This document shows positions 14,523 to 17,074 of a stretch of 17,074 nt of DNA, piece by piece (within the stretch, counting starts at the first letter, position 1; each line of letters begins with the position of its first letter). The stretch is from Bacteroidales bacterium UBA1745 (GTDB lineage Bacteria > Bacteroidota > Bacteroidia > Bacteroidales > UBA932). The stretch covers positions 6,240 through 23,313 of the forward strand of contig DCHT01000062.1 of assembly GCA_002314885.1 (NCBI GenBank), read 5' to 3'. The notes beneath the pieces are model-generated. The model made no database searches and was not told the origin of the DNA. It saw only the letters and a list, made by a program, of their open reading frames with translations. The translations under genes were made by a program, and so were the position numbers.

Positions 14523-15707
14523 TTATCGGTCAAGTTCAATGAGCATTGCCTGGGCAACCGCCGCCGAAGCGCCGCTGCCTCCGAGGGATTCCCTGATCTC
14601 GGCATAGCCGGAAAGCATCGTCTCCCTGTACTGCTGATCTTCGATCAATGACCTCAGTTCAGCAATTACCTTGCCACAAGTGAAGTCCTCCTGGATCAGC
14701 TCCTTGAAGACCAGCCTGTCGACGCAGAGATTGCCCAGGCTGATGTACTTGATGCGGTCGAGGACACGGAAGATTTTCCTGGCCACGAACACGGTAAGGG
14801 CCGAGCTGGACCAGCACACCACCTGAGGGGTGCCGAGGAGCACTGTTTCGAGTGATGCGGTGCCGGAATTGACCACCGCAGCCTCGGCGTGGCGGACCAC
14901 TTCCTGGGTCTTGCCGAAGACCACGTGAACATAGTCCAGAGGCTTGCCTTCAGAGTCCTTCAGGAAGGCCTCGTAATCCTCTGGAGAACGAGCTGGAGCA
15001 CCAGCAATAACAAATTGATAATCAGCATATTTGCCTTCACCTTCAGAGCCATTGTGAAGTCTCTCGGCGACCTGTCGGAGAACTGGCATCATACGGCTGA
15101 TTTCTCCCTTTCTGGAACCGGCCAGCATAGCTATATAAGGCTTGTCCTGGAGGCCATTTTCAGAGAGGAATTGCTCCCTGGTCCCAATCATCGCCTTTGA
15201 GTTGTCGACGGCGTCCACCAGCGGGTTGCCCTTGTAGATGAAGTCGATTTTCTTCTCAGTGAAATAAGGTATCTCGAATGGGAAGATTATGAAGAGCTTG
15301 TCCACGTAGCGGCGAAGTTTCTCAATGCGTCCTTCCCTGCTCGCCCAGACCTTAGGGGCGATGTAGTAGAACACCTTGAAACCAGCCTTGTGGGCGAACT
15401 CGGCTATGCGGAAGTTGAAGCCCGGATAGTCGATCAGAATCACCACATCAGGCTTCCATTCCAAAATGTCGGCCTTGCACCTTTCCAGATTGCGACGGAG
15501 TTTTCCTGCGCTCTTGAGCACATCGGTGATGCCCATTACCGCACCCTCGCGGTAGTCCTGGACCAGTGTGCCGCCGACGGAGGCCATCATATCGCCGCCC
15601 CAGAAGCGTATCTCCGCCTCCGGCTGACGCGCATATATGCCTTTCATCAGGTTGCTGCCGTGCAGGTCGCCCGATGCCTCCCCCGCTATGATATATATTC
15701 TTGCCAT
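14523..15707 (-). CDS. lpxB: Lipid-A-disaccharide synthase
   Basis: This 394-residue glycosyltransferase (GT19) joins UDP-2,3-diacylglucosamine and lipid X to form the lipid A disaccharide at the inner face of the cytoplasmic membrane. The N-terminal signature AGEASGDLHGSNLM is at 8-21 and LIDYPGFNFRIA (91-102) includes the conserved Asp (D93). Further conserved stretches are YYIAPKVWASREGRI (114-128), GNPLVD (160-165), LAGSRKGEI (195-203) and a C-terminal NSGTASLET, the nucleotide-sugar region. The length is normal for the family (about 380). It starts two bases beyond the surE stop codon, with a single base between, so the two form an operon. No terminator is seen after its stop, so some read-through into the lipoprotein-nhaC unit is possible. 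Confidence 0.95.
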   Translation of the reverse strand: MARIYIIAGEASGDLHGSNLMKGIYARQPEAEIRFWGGDMMASVGGTLVQDYREGAVMGITDVLKSAGKLRRNLERCKADILEWKPDVVILIDYPGFNFRIAEFAHKAGFKVFYYIAPKVWASREGRIEKLRRYVDKLFIIFPFEIPYFTEKKIDFIYKGNPLVDAVDNSKAMIGTREQFLSENGLQDKPYIAMLAGSRKGEISRMMPVLRQVAERLHNGSEGEGKYADYQFVIAGAPARSPEDYEAFLKDSEGKPLDYVHVVFGKTQEVVRHAEAAVVNSGTASLETVLLGTPQVVCWSSSALTVFVARKIFRVLDRIKYISLGNLCVDRLVFKELIQEDFTCGKVIAELRSLIEDQQYRETMLSGYAEIRESLGGSGASAAVAQAMLIELDR

Positions 15708-15708
15708 A

Positions 15709-16464
15709 CTAGAATTCGCAGTCGAAGCCCGCCTGACGCATATTCTCCAGTTCCTTGTAATCGGTGTTGTCCACGCGATGAGGGACTATAGTTATATATC
15801 CCGCAAGGAGCGAATGATGGTCCGGTGCAGGTGTGTTCTCCGGATAGTCGACTATACGGCCACGCATATGATAGCTGCCGTCCTCGTCCTCCACGAACTC
15901 CTCCACCCAGCGGCAGAGGCCCATAGAGCAGACTTTGATGCCCTTGATCTTATCGGCAGGCAGTTTTGGGAAATTGACGTTGTAAAAGACGCCGTTCGAT
16001 GCCGGATCCAGGGCCATTATCTTCCTGAAGATGTCCGGGAAGTACTTTTCCACAGCGCTGAAATCCGCATCCTGAGACTCATCGAAGAGGGACACTCCGA
16101 TGCCCGGAATGAAGTTGAGGACAGCCTCTTCAGCCGCACCGAGGGTTCCGGAATAGCAACTTGCCACGGCCGCATTGGATCCGTGGTTGATGCCGGAAAC
16201 CACCACGTCAGGCAGATTGTCCTTGCAGAGTACGCTCAGCGCGTATTTGACGCAGGAAGCCGGAGAACCTGAAAAATGTCCCCAATTGTCGCCGAGATCA
16301 GTGTATCTGAGACCCATCACACCGAGGTCCACAGCCATCGATTTGCCGGACTGATGCTCGGTCGGAGCCACCACCGTGACCTCTCCGAACTGGTCCATAA
16401 TGTCCTTCAGGACACGTATTCCTTTGGCCTTGTAGCCGTCGTCATTTGTGATTACTATCTTCAT
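15709..16464 (-). CDS. surE: 5'/3'-nucleotidase SurE
   Basis: This 251-residue metal-dependent phosphatase removes phosphate from nucleoside monophosphates and sometimes short polyphosphates; it is linked to stationary-phase survival in other bacteria. The canonical start ITNDDGYKAKGI (5-16) carries the metal ligands D8 and D9. HQSGKSMAV provides S39, and VVSGINHGSN (88-97) provides N93. SGSPASCVKYAL (65-76) and YSGTLGAAEEA (104-114) are further family motifs. The N-terminus begins right at the conserved first strand (MKIVITNDDG), which fixes the ATG at 16464. It is the first gene of surE-lpxB and is divergent from gap. Its predicted -7 element is so close to the ATG that the mRNA may have no leader. 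Confidence 0.95.
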   Translation of the reverse strand: MKIVITNDDGYKAKGIRVLKDIMDQFGEVTVVAPTEHQSGKSMAVDLGVMGLRYTDLGDNWGHFSGSPASCVKYALSVLCKDNLPDVVVSGINHGSNAAVASCYSGTLGAAEEAVLNFIPGIGVSLFDESQDADFSAVEKYFPDIFRKIMALDPASNGVFYNVNFPKLPADKIKGIKVCSMGLCRWVEEFVEDEDGSYHMRGRIVDYPENTPAPDHHSLLAGYITIVPHRVDNTDYKELENMRQAGFDCEF

Positions 16465-16468
16465 ATTG

Positions 16469-16476
16469 CAAAAATA
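16469..16476 (-). promoter_or_regulatory. Bacteroidota -7 promoter element for surE-lpxB
   Basis: On the - strand this reads TATTTTTG, an exact TAnnTTTG match. It ends only 4 bases before the surE ATG, so transcription would begin at or within a base or two of the start codon. No -33 TTTG is found about 20 bases upstream, where the sequence is almost pure A/T. Confidence 0.5.
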
Positions 16477-16511
16477 ACTAAAATTTTGTCTATTTTTTCA
16501 TTATTATTTTG

Positions 16512-16519
16512 TATTTTTG
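16512..16519 (+). promoter_or_regulatory. Bacteroidota -7 promoter element for gap
   Basis: TATTTTTG followed by CGG matches TAnnTTTG exactly and lies 56 bases before the gap ATG, giving a leader of about 50 bases. A TTTTG at 16484-16488 lies 23 bases upstream, slightly far for a -33 element. A second, weaker candidate (TACTTTTT, 16550-16557) is nearer the gene. The leader is A-rich just before the start (AAAAACAAATG), typical of highly expressed Bacteroidota genes. Confidence 0.6.
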
Positions 16520-16575
16520 CGGCGCTTGAAAAGGAAAGAAACAAAGTTTTACTTTTTTAAATATCTTAAAAACAA

Positions 16576-17074
16576 ATGATTAAACTTGGTATTAACGGAT
16601 TCGGTCGTATCGGCCGTATGGTATTCCGTGCAGCTGTTGAGAACTTCTCACAGGACATTCAGGTTGTAGGTATCAACGACCTTCTCGAACCAGAGTATCT
16701 CGCTTACATGCTCCGTTACGATTCAGTACACGGCCAGTTCAACCACGACATCAAGGTTGAGGGCAACTACATGATCGTAGACGGCAACAAGATCCAGGTC
16801 TTCGCTGAGAAGGATCCTTCAAACATCACTTGGGGCGCTCTCGGAGTTGACGTTGTTGTTGAGTCAACTGGCTTCTTCCTCACTGAGGAGCTCGCTTCTG
16901 CTCACCTCGCAGCAGGCGCAAAGAAGGTCATCATGTCTGCACCTTCAAAGGACGCTACTCCAATGTTCGTATACGGTGTTAACCACGAGACCTACGCTGG
17001 TCAGAAGATCATCTCCAACGCTTCTTGCACCACTAACTGTCTCGCACCTATCTCCAAGGTCCTCAACGACAAGT
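16576..17074 (+). CDS. gap: Glyceraldehyde-3-phosphate dehydrogenase (5' part, cut by window end)
   Basis: The first 166 codons (plus one base) of a type I GAPDH, usually about 335 residues, are present. It oxidises glyceraldehyde-3-phosphate to 1,3-bisphosphoglycerate in glycolysis. The NAD-binding Rossmann motif INGFGRIGR is at 6-14, the acidic residue of IND (D35) suits NAD+ over NADP+, and ESTGFF is at 96-101. SAPSKD is at 121-126, and the catalytic signature NASCTTNCLAP (148-158) includes the nucleophile C151. The codons CTC, GTT, GCT, TCA and AAC dominate, matching strong expression. The reading frame is intact to the window edge. Its promoter at 16512 faces away from surE. Confidence 0.96.
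   Translation, partial: MIKLGINGFGRIGRMVFRAAVENFSQDIQVVGINDLLEPEYLAYMLRYDSVHGQFNHDIKVEGNYMIVDGNKIQVFAEKDPSNITWGALGVDVVVESTGFFLTEELASAHLAAGAKKVIMSAPSKDATPMFVYGVNHETYAGQKIISNASCTTNCLAPISKVLNDK

Noticed and set aside
15637..16272. 211-codon + strand frame opposite the surE/lpxB junction
   Set aside because: It is antisense to two genes with intact catalytic motifs and has no recognisable domain.

Overview
The window looks like a chromosomal piece of an uncultured or unassigned member of the Bacteroidales (Bacteroidota). The evidence is a SusC/SusD outer-membrane pair, several lipoproteins with short Bacteroidota-style signal peptides, almost no Shine-Dalgarno sequences, and repeated matches to the Bacteroidota -7 promoter element TAnnTTTG. 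Base composition is moderately GC-rich with AT-rich gene starts. I cannot name the genus from sequence alone. Nearly every base is explained by eleven complete genes and two partial ones; no gap exceeds about 115 bases.

Left part, + strand (1-7580). The last 15 codons of an upstream gene end at 45. They are followed by a tightly packed run: a SusC-type TonB-dependent transporter, a SusD-type lipoprotein, and a calcineurin-like phosphoesterase lipoprotein whose ATG overlaps the susD stop. This resembles a small nutrient-uptake locus, and the only enzyme visible in it is a phosphoesterase. A cation diffusion facilitator follows with its own promoter and ends at a strong bidirectional terminator.

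Middle and right parts, - strand (7640-16464). In order of transcription from right to left: surE-lpxB (one base apart), a small unknown lipoprotein directly abutting an NhaC-type Na+/H+ antiporter, guaB-guaA (IMP to GMP), a UraA-type uracil permease, and a small tandem-repeat DUF1508/YegP protein. Rho-independent terminators overlap the stop codons of nhaC and guaA. Together with -7 elements before surE, the lipoprotein gene, guaB and the DUF1508 gene, they divide this strand into separate units. At the right edge, gap (glyceraldehyde-3-phosphate dehydrogenase) starts on the + strand, divergent from surE, and is cut by the window end.

Most of the window is ordinary core metabolism: GMP synthesis, nucleobase uptake, lipid A synthesis, ion homeostasis and glycolysis. 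I found no mobile element, CRISPR array, RNA gene or clearly new defence-type system. The points most worth a second look are the SusCD-phosphoesterase locus, the unknown lipoprotein joined to nhaC, the palindrome between the guaB promoter and start codon, terminators embedded in coding ends, and a probable leaderless surE mRNA.
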